Source: Rhizomys pruinosus
Taxonomy: Eukaryota > Chordata > Mammalia > Rodentia > Spalacidae
DNA length: 64,000 nt
Direction of reading: 5' to 3'
Assembly (NCBI GenBank): GCA_009823505.1
Contig: VZQC01010551.1
Span: 1,425,918 to 1,489,917 of the forward strand
The notes under the pieces are model-generated. The model was not told where the DNA came from. It did not search any database and saw nothing but the letters and a program-made list of their open reading frames with translations. A program made the position numbers and the translations under genes. Shown here one piece after another: positions 24,555 to 35,213 of the stretch; positions within the stretch are counted from its first letter, which is position 1; the number at the start of each line of letters is the position of its first letter.

Positions 24555-24849
24555 CACACGCACACATGTTTGTCTTTTGCCTCCTTTTTTCCTAAGACTC
24601 TAACATTATTTTTAATAATTTGGTCCTGGACCTCTTTGAATCACAACCTTCTCAGAAAAATATATGCTGGAGACAAAACTACATATTTTTTGTTTGTTTC
24701 TTTAAAGAAAATTCATGAAACTTCCCAAGTCCAACAGGAATCTGTAAACTCTACTAAAGATCCTCTCTCTGGTATATGGTCACCCTTCATGTTGGATGGT
24801 CAGGTTACTCCCTTATGAAAGAAACTGGACACCAAAAAAAAAACAAAAA

Positions 24850-24881
<32 letters not shown>

Positions 24882-24883
<2 letters not shown>

Positions 24884-25019
24884 TGGGTGGTGTGGTGGTG
24901 CACGCCTTTAGTCCTAGCACTTGGGAGGCAGAGGCAGGTGGATCTTTGTGTTCAAGGCCAGCCCAGTCTACAGAGTGAGTTCCAGGACAGCTGGGGCTAC
25001 AGGGAGACCCTGTCTCGAA
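24882..25019 (+). repeat. B1 SINE
   Basis: A complete B1 from 'ggctgggtggtgtggtggtgc' to 'gggagaccctgtctcgaaa', preceded by a long A-run (24834-24881). The flanks aaactgga..ac repeat on both sides. Confidence 0.95.
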
Positions 25020-25814
25020 AACAACAACAACAACAAACTGGATACACATCAGCCTGAGGGCTTAGCACTCTAAGGAGTGACTTTAGCATTCCTATTTTAT
25101 GGCTGTGCAGTTTCCTCACCCACTCACTGTGTCTAAGTCCTGAATTGGCTGAACTAGAGATTCTTACCCCCTGAAGCACAGTTCCCAAACTCTCCTTCAT
25201 AGCAAGAAGATAGAGCTCTGAACTGAATTCTACAGGAATATCTTTTATAATACAGATACAATCTGACTTTTACTTAACCTTGAAAACAAAAATGTTACTT
25301 TTTATAATGTAAACTCTCTGAGTGTGCTTCTCTTGTGACCTGGCCATATACCTTAATCCCTCAGGACCCCACTTTGCCTTCCATCCGAGATAGTGAATGT
25401 TGAGTGTGCTTATTTAACACATCAAGGAGCTGGGAGCCATGTGCTCTCATTGCAAACAATGAGAATAGTTGAGAAATCTGTGAGATATTTTAGATTTGGG
25501 ATCAAAGGCCAAGATTCTTTGATTAAGGGCGAATCTACTTCCCCAAGTAATGCTGGAAATTGTGCTTAAACAAAACTATGAGTGAAGACTGTCTCCAGTG
25601 AACACTTCCACGAGACATCAGAAGGAGCTGGTGGTTCTCAGAGTTTCAGTTCTTAAATGCCAAGAATCAAGCTGTTTCCTGGCTAGTAACTAACACTGCA
25701 GAATTCAACTTGTCATCCTGCTTTCAATTCCAAATTTGGTCCAGTTTGAAAATGGTATACTGGGGAAAATGGTGTATTTCTGCAACTCACTAACAATAAG
25801 CATTCTTGTTACAG
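25020..25814. other. End of FBXL13 last intron, unique sequence
   Basis: The stretch ends in a normal acceptor (attcttgttacag) at 25814. Nothing else recognised. Confidence 0.6.
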
Positions 25815-25980
25815 GGCAGCAGCTCACAGAATGTCATCTATAGTTCAGCAGCAGGAGTACAGCTCTGACAACCCTCCACGGTGGTTTGGCTATGATTCTG
25901 CAGGCAATATTCTTATAGACACTGACAGTAAACTGCACCTTAGAAATAGCTCACAATTGTCGATCCAGAGTCGCAATTGA
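25815..25980 (+). CDS. FBXL13: FBXL13 terminal coding exon with stop
   Basis: The acceptor 'attcttgttacag' precedes 166 bases ending in TGA at 25978-25980. The first base completes the Leu codon from the previous exon. The product continues AAAHRMSS, then the conserved block QQEYSSDNPPRWFGYDSAGN, and ends ...SIQSRN. The PPRWFGYD motif is characteristic of the FBXL13 C-terminus. After that motif the tail diverges from what I recall of the human protein and looks shorter. No single 3' end is certain: an AATAAA lies at 26766-26771 beyond two B2 copies, and the AT-rich text at 26040-26070 has only variants. Confidence 0.92.
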
Positions 25981-26191
25981 GAAGGGAATCCTAGCTCACA
26001 AACTCAAGTAGGAAAAACAAAAAAACCTTAGAACTGGCAACTTTTCTTTATTTAATATAAATATTGTTAAGCTTCTGGATCTCAATAACAATGTAAAAAA
26101 AGCAGCACACCTTCTGATTCTCATTTCAACTATAGATGTCTCCTTTGTCTAATCAGGATCCCAAAGGTACCCTGTTTTTTTTTTTTTAAGA

Positions 26192-26418
26192 TTTATTTAT
26201 TTTTTTAATTTTATTTTTTATGTATATGAATGTACTATCTGCATGTAGGTTTGTGCACCCGTGTTGTGCAATGCCATGGAGGTTAGAAGAGGGCATCAGA
26301 TTTCCCTGGAACTGGAGGTAAAGATGGTTCTCAGCTGCCATGTGGGTGCTGAGAATCGAACCCAGGTCCCCTGCAAGAGCAGTCGGTGCTCTTGACCACT
26401 AGGCTATCTCTCCAGCCC
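26192..26418 (-). repeat. B2 SINE
   Basis: Reverse-strand copy with 'cctggaactggaggtaaag' (single-copy form), ending 'atctctccagccc'. It directly abuts a second B2 in the same orientation. Confidence 0.94.
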
Positions 26419-26635
26419 TATTTATTTTTTATTATTTTATGTGTATGAGTGTACTGTCTGCATGTAGGTAGGTGCACCTGTGTCATGCAATGCTGCAGAG
26501 GTCAGAAGAAGGTGTTGGATTCCCCTGGAACTGGAGTTAGACAGTTCTTAACCACCATGTGGGTGCTGGGAATCGAACCCAGGTCCTCTGCAAGAGCAGT
26601 TGGTGCTCTTAACCGCTAAGCCATCTCTCCAGTCC
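26419..26635 (-). repeat. B2 SINE, adjacent second copy
   Basis: Second reverse-strand copy, 'ttttatgtgtatgagtgtactg' to 'gccatctctccagtcc'. The two head-to-tail copies suggest one inserted at the A-rich end of the other. Confidence 0.93.
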
Positions 26636-27281
26636 TGAGATTTATTCATTTTTATGTATATGTGTGGACCTGCATGAGTTTATGCACCAAGTTTTGATGA
26701 AATGATCAGATCTAAAAGGTACAATGTGAAAAACGCTGAGTCAGCTTTTTTGTTTTGTTTTTAATAATAAAGTTAGAACTTGCTTTCCAGACAAAAAAAG
26801 AAAGCAGGGACAGCCATATAGAACAGAGTAAGAGCTCGAGCCAAGGTGGGGACTTTGTGAATCTGCAAAGTTTTATTGTAAATGACCAGACACATACTTT
26901 CAAAGGAAAAAGAAGGATTTCTTATAATTTTGAGCCATTTAACAACAAAACAGTTAATGTCAGTCATAGATTTGATACAACATGAGCAAATTAAGGAGAA
27001 ACAAGAACTGTCTGTGACCAGAAAGGGTGTTCCTATAATGTCTCAGATCTTTTAAAACTACTACATGCCAAAAAGATTTCAAATTTTTGCTAGGAACATT
27101 AATTTCATATTTAGACACTAATTTTAATATGCTTTCATCTATGGATTCTTTTTAACCATTAATTGATATTATAGGATCTGATATTGATAGAGTTCGGGTA
27201 AAAGCACAATTTTTGTTCTTACTGCCACATATAAGCTGTGTCATGATATTATACCAGTCTTTTCCCTATTTTCTCAATTAC
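26636..27281. other. Intergenic or 3'UTR sequence, unique
   Basis: A/T-rich sequence with a candidate polyadenylation signal AATAAA at 26766. Overlapping frames on both strands near 26712-26985 are not supported as coding. Confidence 0.45.

Positions 27282-27319
<38 letters not shown>
27282..27319 (+). repeat. (TC)n microsatellite
   Basis: About 19 TC units lying between one copy of a B1 target duplication and the B1 tail. Confidence 0.95.
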
Positions 27320-27322
<3 letters not shown>

Positions 27323-27465
27323 GTATTTTTTGAGACAGGGTCTCCCTTTAGTCCCAGCTGGCCTGGAGCTCGCTCTGTAGACCAGGCTGGCCTTGAAATC
27401 AGAGTGATCCGCCTGTCTGTGCCTCCCAGAGTGCCGGAATTAAAGGCGTGCACTACCACACTTGG
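27320..27465 (-). repeat. B1 SINE with target-site duplication
   Basis: Reverse-strand B1 'ttttttgagacagggtctccc' to 'gtgcactaccacacttggc'. The 18-mer ctcaattacctatctctc occurs on both sides (ending near 27288 and again at 27466-27483). Confidence 0.95.
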
Positions 27466-27483
27466 CTCAATTACCTATCTCTC

Positions 27484-28762
27484 AAATGGGGTTAATACTC
27501 ATTTTTATTTATTATTTTTATATATATTTGAAATAAAGAATAAAAAAAGATATAAAAAGTTTTAAAGGGCCTGCCCAAAATATAATTATGGAGTATCCAT
27601 CTCAGCTAAATGCTTTTGAATAATGTTCCTCCTGCTTTTTGGAAAGGCTCAAGGGACTGGACAAGGAACTCTGTTGAGCAGGAAGTTTTAAGATCTGAGC
27701 CAAAAAACTTAAAACGACTACAGTAAGATACTTTTTACTAAATTTGGAGATTTCTGGCAGCTGCATGAAAGTTGACTTCAGAAGTCTGACCCCTGAGTAT
27801 TTTATGCATACAACTAGAGAGACATAAAAGAGGCAGCTGGCTTCTAAAGGACTAACATCTGCATGAAGTAGACCAGGCAAAGGAAAAACATACCCTGTTA
27901 CACTGTCTAGAAACCCAGCAGGTTGCTTTATGGTAAAAAAGAAAAAAGAAAGAAAAAAAAAAAAGATTGTTAGGCCCATTCATTCATTCTCAAATAAACT
28001 TTAGAGGTGCAGAAATGGAGGAAAAGGAGGGACAGGAATTAGAAAAGTGAGCTATCCAGAAGGCTATATACACAATTTCACTAGTAATTTCAAACGTAGT
28101 TGGCTGATTATATTCACAACCTTTCTAGCTGTGGTTGGCTAATTTAATCAGCTTTTTTCAGTCCTGAAAATGTTTTTATAATTGCATGAGAATGAAAAAA
28201 AAATAAAATGGCCTCATTATCTCAATTTCCTCTGCTTAACAGCTTAACACACGAATACAACACATCAAATATCCCAGCTGTGACTCTTTCAGTCTTGTAT
28301 AAATTCTAATTTCATGAAGAGTAAATTATAAGAATGTAGGAAGCTTCTCTTGCTAAGAGCAGGTACAGCACAGTCCTGCTAAGGGAAGGGGAGTAGTGGC
28401 CGCCTATGGTCACTGCTGAGGAACTGACCCCTTGATGCACAGTCAGTTGGTCACTTGGTAACCCAACTTGAGTGGTACTTCCAACCCAGGTCCTTAGCCT
28501 GAGAAGTAGAATGCTTCCTGTCTGCCTGTGCTATCCTACCTGCCCAAAACTGCTGGTCCTCTGGACAGGAATTTCAGGCTGATGGCTGATCTTTAGTCTA
28601 CACCCACTCACAATCCTCACCACAGGTAAGCTGATTAGTCTCCATCCAACCCCATGCTAGCTTACCAGGTGAGCAATCTGATTGATTCCCATCTAACTCA
28701 CTAGCCACTGACACTTGAAATCCAGGCCTGCTTCGGCCTGTATACACATAAAAAAACAGATC
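27484..28762. other. Intergenic unique sequence
   Basis: No gene recognised. The right part (about 28380-28760) may be internal sequence of the LTR element that follows on the reverse strand. Confidence 0.4.
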
Positions 28763-29039
28763 TGGGAATTCTCTATGATGATAGTAATGAAGAATTCACT
28801 TTATTGCATGCTGTGAGTCACTTTTATAAGCAAAATGACATCTTCTCTCAGAGCCAATCACAGACCCCAGTCTCGCGCCCCTCTATGATGCCCCGCCTAA
28901 TGTCATATGCCTGGGCCATGAATTGCTCCCTCTTGGTGGGGGGTTCAGAGGAACCCCATGACTTCCACGTTATGCCCTGAGTGATGTTAGCTGAGAACTA
29001 GCCCCTAATTCAGACTGGATCTTCCCACAGAAGACATTA
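28763..29039 (-). repeat. Candidate solo LTR or LTR-bearing fragment
   Basis: On the reverse strand the block starts TGTGGGAAGATCC, contains a TATA-like TATAAAA (28822-28828 reversed) and, just downstream, AATAAA (28800-28805 reversed), and ends near TTCCCA. That is the promoter-polyA spacing of a short retroviral LTR. I could not match it to a named family or find a clear target duplication. Confidence 0.4.
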
Positions 29040-30831
29040 AGATATCCCACAAAGTTGACTTTTTTACTTTACCAATAAGAAATTAGAAAGAAGGTACAGC
29101 AGTGGAATATTAATCAAAAGGAGACTATTATAAATCATAATATATGGAAAGGTTTATTAAAATCAATATTTTAATAAATGATTTCTTAATTTTATAAAAA
29201 TATAATCCAAAAATAGGTCAGTTCAGTACTGTACTATTTTTAATGTTACATGAGTAGATGTTTGAAGGAAAAGAAATTCACTAAAAAATTCTATACACCA
29301 TTATAAAAGTGTAATTCTACCTTCATGCATCAGGCAACAACATAACTGAATGTTTCTTTTTCATAGTGGAGTATATTTTAGCTTATACAAGAAATATTAA
29401 AATCAGCAGCAACAGCTTCATCTACAGAAATATTTTATTCAGAACTTGAATTTACAATGATGCTATAAGAGGTACTAAGTGGAACACTGGTCACACAAGT
29501 TATGATACCAAGAATCCTAAGATAGCTCCAATGACTGATGCCACTGCATAATCTCGAGTGGATGCTGTGAATATGCTGAGATATTCTCATGATCAGTGTT
29601 ATACATGGCAAAACACAGACTGCCCTGGATGGGCCTGACCTAATCAAGTGAACTCTAGAAAAACAGAGATTTCTGCAGCTGACAAATATTCAAAGCACGA
29701 GAAGGACTCAGTGCATTCTTGTTAACATGGGAAAGGAGATGGTTTTGGGGGTGGTCTTTAGAAGATAAGAGTGACTATTAGCTAGATAGCCAGCAAGAAA
29801 ATGGATGTCTCAGTCATAAAGTCATAACTTGACTTTTCTTATAATGTGACCGAACCACTTCTCCCCAGAGCCCCAGATAAGGTACTCGTCTGGCCAACAT
29901 CTTTATTCCAGCCATGTGATACACTGGGAAGAAAAAAAAAAATCCAGACTATAGAACTATAAGCTAGAAAATATTATTAGAAGTTAGTAAATCTGTGGTA
30001 GAACTGTGTCTCTCCATCCAAGATTTTGCTTTTCATTGCTTCAGTAACCCACACTTATACTTTCCAGAAATAAGTAATTCTAAGTTCAAATTGTGTGTCA
30101 CTCTGAGTAGCACAGGGAAACTTTATGCTGTTCCACTCAGGATGCAAGACATTCCTTTACCCAGGAGATGCATACTTCATACACAACCACCTGTCAGTCA
30201 CTCAGTAACCATCACGGTTCTCTGACTGTCATACTAGGATCATAACTTTCAAGAAGCATTTATCTTAGCACTGTCTCCAAAGCACAATCATAGTGATATT
30301 GACAACTGAGGTATGACAAAGAGAAGCTACAAAGTGCTTTAAGTGAAAAGGTAAAAGTTCTCAACTTGGTAAGGAAACCAAAAAATTTGTATGCTGAGGG
30401 TGCTAGGATACATAATCAGGATGAATGTGTTGTGTGTAAAGTGTGAAGAAGGAAAAAGGAAAGCGGGCTAGTTTTCTTATTTGAAACTAAACTTTAAAAA
30501 TATGGCTACAATGTGTAAAGATCACATTGGCTAACTGCTTATGTAAGATGGAAAAGGCATTAAATTTGTGTTCAGAGCTGATACTGTCCATGGTTTTAGG
30601 CATCCACCGAAGGTCTTAGGACTTATCTTGAGAACTTCTGTAATTTATAACAGAGCAATAGAAAATGAATATAATAGCTAAGTACACATCCTGAAAAAGG
30701 CCCCAAAACAATTCATGGGGATTGACTCCCAAAGCTTTTGTTTGAACGTTTACATGAGTACTGGAACCTGCATTTTATACTCACAGATCTACTAGTCACT
30801 GTTAAAATCAGAAATACAACTGAAACCATTC
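29040..30831 (-). other. Probable FAM185A 3'UTR and flanking sequence
   Basis: Directly downstream (reverse strand) of the FAM185A stop and free of recent SINEs, which fits a 3'UTR. Reverse-strand AATAAA (TTTATT on +) occurs near 29432. The true 3' end cannot be fixed without transcripts. Confidence 0.4.
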
Positions 30832-30944
30832 TTATTCCTGCAGTTTCAGAGACTGAAACCAGCTTTGATGTCTCAAATTTACAATGCCTTTGGGCGCAGC
30901 AGCATTTATCAGTCTTTTGTGTTTGCTTGCTTGATTCATTAGTC
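30832..30944 (-). CDS. FAM185A: FAM185A terminal coding exon with stop
   Basis: On the reverse strand the acceptor 'ttttgtatttcag' ends at 30945 and 113 coding bases follow to TAA at 30832-30834. The first two bases complete a Gly codon begun by the exon at 49825-49959. The product starts GLMNQASK and ends with the block APKGIVNLRHQSWFQSLKLQ plus Glu. The QSWFQSLKLQ ending matches the FAM185A C-terminus as I recall it from other mammals. FAM185A is a DUF4097/beta-helix-like protein of unknown role. The long frame on the + strand at 30738-31040 is only the antisense shadow of this exon. Confidence 0.9.
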
Positions 30945-31344
30945 CTGAAATACAAAATTGCACAGTTTGGTTTACAGGACAAGAACAATATTCAATCACA
31001 TAGATCTTACAATTTAGCTAAAAAATCCAGAAACACCTGAGAATACCAGACACCTTGGTAAAGACAGTTTGAGCTGGGAAAGAGCTGAAAAGAAGGTGTA
31101 TGGGTTTGTTCCTCTTTTCTTAGAACAACTGTGAGATGAAGCCATTTTATTTGTATCATTTTAAAATGTAGGAGGAAAAAAGAACTTTCCTGATACATAA
31201 TTAACAAACTACTTGTATTTTATGTATACAAAGCACTGAGCTGTGGCATGTGTAAATGTCTGGGAAGCCACCTCCTTAACAAAAAGCATGTCCATCATAC
31301 CCGTGTTTCCTCATATCCTCTGTGATCTTTTATACACACTCCAG
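30945..31344 (-). other. FAM185A last intron, start of unique part
   Basis: The polypyrimidine tract of the terminal exon is followed by unique sequence with no exon. Confidence 0.5.
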
Positions 31345-31705
31345 TCCTATCAGTTGAATCTACAGTGTGCCCCAGAAGCCAACAGCTGAAGGCTTTATCC
31401 CCAACTTGAACTAGAGGGCATAGTGGAAACTCAGAAGTGGGTTTGGTCCCTGGGGGTGTGCCCTTGGGAAATCCCAGGCTTTCCTTGTCCCCTCTTCACT
31501 TTTCAGCCATGAGGTGAGGACTTCTGCTTCTTCACTAGATCTTGCCACAATATTCTGCCCCACAAGTCCAAATTTAACAGGAATAATTGACCGGGGCTTA
31601 AAGCTTCCAGAACTGTGAGCTAAAACAACCCTTTTCTCTTTATAAGTTGATTATTCTCAGGTATTTGTTATAGTAGTAGAAAGCTGATCAACACATTTTC
31701 CTCAC
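31345..31705 (+). repeat. Rodent hAT-Charlie-like nonautonomous element
   Basis: 'gccatgaggtgaggacttctgc', 'tccagaactgtgagctaaaac' and 'ttctcaggtatttgttatag' follow a rodent Charlie-type repeat (RCHARR1-like) as I remember it. Family assignment needs a repeat library. Confidence 0.45.
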
Positions 31706-32127
31706 TGTCAGAGGACCTAGCAATTAGTGATCTTCTTTTCCAAACATTTACAGAAATGGAATTGTAAAACAAACAAACAAACCCCTGTCTTCTTTTACTC
31801 TGCATAATTATTTTGAAGCAGTATTATTTTCCACATTGTATCAGGTACTTTCCTCCAAAACAAGCTGATAATACTTGAGTATTCACAGGCTGCATCTACA
31901 GAACCCCTGGCATACTCCCTGGTGGCTCAGGCTCCATCTCTACCTGGAATTCTGCTGGACTCGGTCTGTGCTCCCTGGCCTGTCCTGGGCCTGGGACCTC
32001 TGTGTGGCAGCCACAGGGCCTCTCATTTCTTTGCTTCTTAGTGCTGCTCTCCTAATTATGTTATCTATATTAATCAAGATATCCATAGTGGTACCTTTCC
32101 CCAGAGATCCACCGAAGTTTGGACTTT

Positions 32128-32384
32128 TATTTTTTAAATTTTTTTTAATTAATTTTATTTATTTCTGTATGTGTATGAATGTACTGTCTGCATGTAGGTC
32201 TGTGCACCCATGTCGTGCAACGCCGCGGAGGTCAGAAGAGGGTCTCGGATTCCCCTGGAACTGGAGTTCTCCTGGAATTGGAGCTTCAGATGGTTCTCAG
32301 CCGCCATGTGGGTGCTGGGGATAGAACCCGGGTCCTCTGTAAGAGTGGTCGGCGCTCTTAATCGCTAGGCCATCTCTCCAGCCT
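32128..32384 (-). repeat. B2 SINE, internal-duplication subfamily
   Basis: Reverse-strand full-length copy. The TSD cgaagtttggactttta lies on both sides (32112-32128 and 32387-32403). Confidence 0.96.
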
Positions 32385-32417
32385 CCCGAAGTTTGGACTT
32401 TTAAAAAGTCACAACTG

Positions 32418-32560
32418 GCCGGGTGTGGTAGCGCATGCCTTTAATCCCAGCACTCGGGAGGCAGAGGCAGGTGGATCTCTGTGAGTTCAAGGCCAGCCTG
32501 GTCTACAGAGTGAGCTCCAGGTCAGCTGGGACTAAAGGGAGACCCTGTCTCATAATACAA
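32418..32560 (+). repeat. B1 SINE
   Basis: 'ggccgggtgtggtagcgcatgcc' to 'gggagaccctgtctcat', followed by an A-run. Imperfect 'gtcacaact / ggttacaact' flanks. Confidence 0.95.
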
Positions 32561-32779
32561 AAAAAAAAAAAAAAAAAAAAAAAAGGTTACAACTGACCTG
32601 GAGGGATGAAGAGAGTTTTGAACATACTCTTGCAATTCATCATAAATATTTCATTTCCAATCCAAGCACACAAATCAGGGGCCATTTTTTTAAAGTTTTC
32701 TTTTGTTAGTACCATAAGATAGTCTCAGCTGAGGACAAGTTACTTTGCACTATCAGATCTTTATGTTATGTTTTTCTTT

Positions 32780-33036
32780 TTTTTTTTTTTAATTTTTTTT
32801 TAATTTTATTTATTTCCGTATGTGTATGAATGTATTGTCTGCATGCAAGTCTGTGCACCCGTGACGTGCAATGCCACGGAGGTCAGAAGAGGGCGTTGGA
32901 CTCCCCTGGAACTGGAGTTCTCCTGGAATTGGAGTTTCAGACGGCTCTCGGCCGCCATGTGGGTGCTGGGGATCGAACCCGGGTCCTCTGCAAGAGCGGT
33001 CGGCGCTCTTAACCGCTAGGCCATCACTCCAGCCCC
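32780..33036 (-). repeat. B2 SINE, internal-duplication subfamily
   Basis: Reverse-strand full-length copy with 'ggacgtgcaatgccacgg'-type CpG body. The TSD tatgttatgtttttct is present at both ends. Confidence 0.96.
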
Positions 33037-34091
33037 TATGTTATGTTTTTCTAATGCAAATTCTTCTCTTGTATCTCTCCCCTTGCCTGTGAACCACGGT
33101 TCTGAGTTTGTCCTGAAATTCACAGCACTTTCCCCAGAACATGCAGTTGTGCTTGTACAATACCGCATTACAGCAATTCAGGAACTAAAACAGATGGACT
33201 CTTAACATCCTTCAGATTTGTCCCAGAACTGCTCTCTTGAACAAAGACCATGCTTTCTACTGAAACTGTACAACCATCATGAAATGGGGAAGGAAAAGCA
33301 GAACTTGTCTTACCAGGGGATTTTCCTTTTCTGACCCCTACTGACCTACAGCAGCACATCCAACCACAAGCAGATGTTATCAATATAATAGGTATGTCAT
33401 TTACAACACAAATGAGAGAATTCAATGCTTTTAAGGAATATTCACTGCTTGCACCTGATATTTTCACCACACACACAGACGCGCGTGCGCGCACATGCGC
33501 GCGCAATCTACTGTGCGTCAGGGGCAAGGAAGGGTCATGAAGGATTAAAGCTATACATACATAGGTTACTGGAGGAGCCCAAGTCATTGTAAGCTTGTTT
33601 CTATTAAAAAAGCTGAGATAAGATTAACTTTGGCGACAAGGTTAGGTAAAAGTAATCTCCATATTCAATGACTTCCCCGGGAGTTTTCCTTTCTGCCTTT
33701 CTTGCTATATGTTCAGTATGATCAAGCCCCTGCTTCTCATTACTTTTGCTGTACTGGTTTAAGTACCTCTTACTCCACTGGTTTGTGGGCATGTCTTTGG
33801 GGACATTGTCCCTGTGTTAAAATCTTCTCCCTTTCTTCTAATTCTTCAGTGAAGTTCAGCTTTAGTCCTTTTGTGGTGCCTGTCCTGCATTTAGTTGGTC
33901 AGTATGGTGAAGTACCTTACACCCAGTGGTTTTTCTGTAATAAAGAACTTCTTTTTCTATTGATTCAAATAAGTATAGAGGAAAGAACTAGAACTCCTGA
34001 ACATTTTATTGTTGTTCAACACTATTTAGAACCCAAAATAAAGCATCAACAATAGGATGCCTTTCCTGAATACTTGGACCTTTTTCCTTTA
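33037..34091. other. FAM185A last intron, unique sequence
   Basis: The reverse frame 33168-33587 (139 codons) has no family resemblance and crosses an alternating CG/CA stretch at 33474-33504 (gcgcgtgcgcgc). That purine-pyrimidine run could adopt Z-DNA. No exon seen. Confidence 0.4.
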
Positions 34092-34294
34092 AAAATTATT
34101 TTGTGTGTATGAGTGTTTTGCCTGCATGTATGTGTACCACATGCATTTAGGGCCCATGGAGGTCAGAAAAGGGCACCGGATCCCCTAGAACTAGAGTTAC
34201 AGTTAGTTAACTCCCATATGGATGCTGGGAACCAAAGCTTGGTCTTCTGCAAGTACAGTAAGTCCTCTGAACCACTGGCTAATCTGTCCAGCCC
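34092..34294 (-). repeat. B2 SINE, diverged
   Basis: Reverse-strand 'tttgtgtgtatgagtgttttgcctgcatg' (interrupted by changes) through 'aatctgtccagcccc'. Single-copy form. Confidence 0.88.
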
Positions 34295-34477
34295 CTAGAC
34301 CTTTTTCTTAATATACAACTGATCAGCCTTCTCAGTCATCATGTTTTGCTTATGGACGGAGAAACTGGTATACCCATTTCCTTCTACAGCTGAAGAAGCC
34401 AAGCACAGTGTTTTTTTGCTGGTAACAATATTGAATATTGCTTAGCAACAATATTCAGAAGGCAGAGTGCTGATTAG

Positions 34478-34870
34478 TTTTTGTCAACTTGAAACAAACT
34501 AGAGATCCAGGGAAATTTTCCTTCCTTCGATTGGCCTGTAGGCATGTCTTTGGGGGCATTTTCTTGATTGTTAATTGATATAAGAGGGTCCAACCCACAA
34601 TGGGCAGTACTACCCCTGGGCAGGTGTGCCTGGGCTATAGAAAGCTAGCTGAGCAAGTTAGGGGAAGCAAGTCAGTGAGCAGCATTCCTTCCCACTCTGT
34701 TTCAGTTCCCGCCTCCAGGGTCATCCTCTGCTTAAGCTCCTGCCTAGGTTTTACTCCAGTGATGGAGTGTGATCAGTACCCGAAGGCCAAATAAACCTTT
34801 TCCTCCCCAAGTTGTTTTTGGTCATGATGCTTGTTCACAGCAACAGGAAAGCAAACCGGGACAGAAATTG
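34478..34870 (+). repeat. Rodent DNA-transposon-like element (URR1-type)
   Basis: 'gttttt gtcaacttgaaacaaac', 'gattggcctgtaggcatg', 'ttgattgttaattgata', 'taaaccttttcctccccaag' and 'ttggtcatgatgcttg' follow a common rodent nonautonomous hAT-like repeat. The family name is from memory and unverified. Confidence 0.5.
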
Positions 34871-34911
34871 TACAAAGTTTCATTTAGGTTGTTGGGAAAT
34901 AGTGTTCTCCA

Positions 34912-35213
34912 CCTTGCTGGGAAATACTGTGTTGAAAGCTATTGCTACAGCCCTGAATCTGTGAACACTGTACCTTGCTGGGAAGTACTGTGTTGAAAGC
35001 TATTGTTACTGCCCTGAATCTGTGAACACTCTACCTTGCTGGGAAGTACTGTGTTGAAAGCTATTACTGTCCTGAATCTGTGAACACTCTACCTTGCTGG
35101 GAAGTACTGTGTTGAAAGCTATTGTTACTGTCCTCAATCTGTGAACACTCTACCTTGCTGGGAAGTACTGTGTTGAAAGCCATTGTTACTGTCCTCAATC
35201 TGTGAACACTCTA
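34912..35213 (+). repeat. 61-bp minisatellite, five units
   Basis: Units start at 34912, 34973, 35034, 35092 and 35153 with 'ccttgctgggaagtactgtg' and end with 'tctgtgaacactcta'. Periods are 61, 61, 58, 61 and 61. The 58-bp unit has lost 3 bases in 'ctattgttactg'. The units differ at few positions. The array begins right after a DNA-transposon-like repeat. Confidence 0.96.

Larger units (their letters stand above)
22530..24660 (-). repeat. L1 element, 3' ORF2 region, split by a B2
   Basis: Reverse-complement L1 text throughout: 'ggctgaacattcccatcaac', 'agcaatagccattctgcc', 'ttgatttgcatctcccttgg', 'tttgtccatttattgatt', and farther in 'gatggggattgcattgaatctg' and 'ggtaacagtgaggagagtggg'. Stops break every frame. 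A B2 interrupts it at 22918-23163 and a TG run lies near its right end. Confidence 0.85.

Noticed and set aside
24776..25057. Frames with LGRQRQ or QAGLE-type text (also 1771-2259, 27320-27565, 59344-59628)
   Set aside because: They translate B1 SINEs and their A-runs.
30738..31040. 100-codon forward frame
   Set aside because: It is the antisense shadow of the FAM185A terminal exon.
33168..33587. 139-codon reverse frame considered as the FAM185A terminal exon
   Set aside because: The true terminal exon at 30832-30944 matches the family ending and phase. This one does not.
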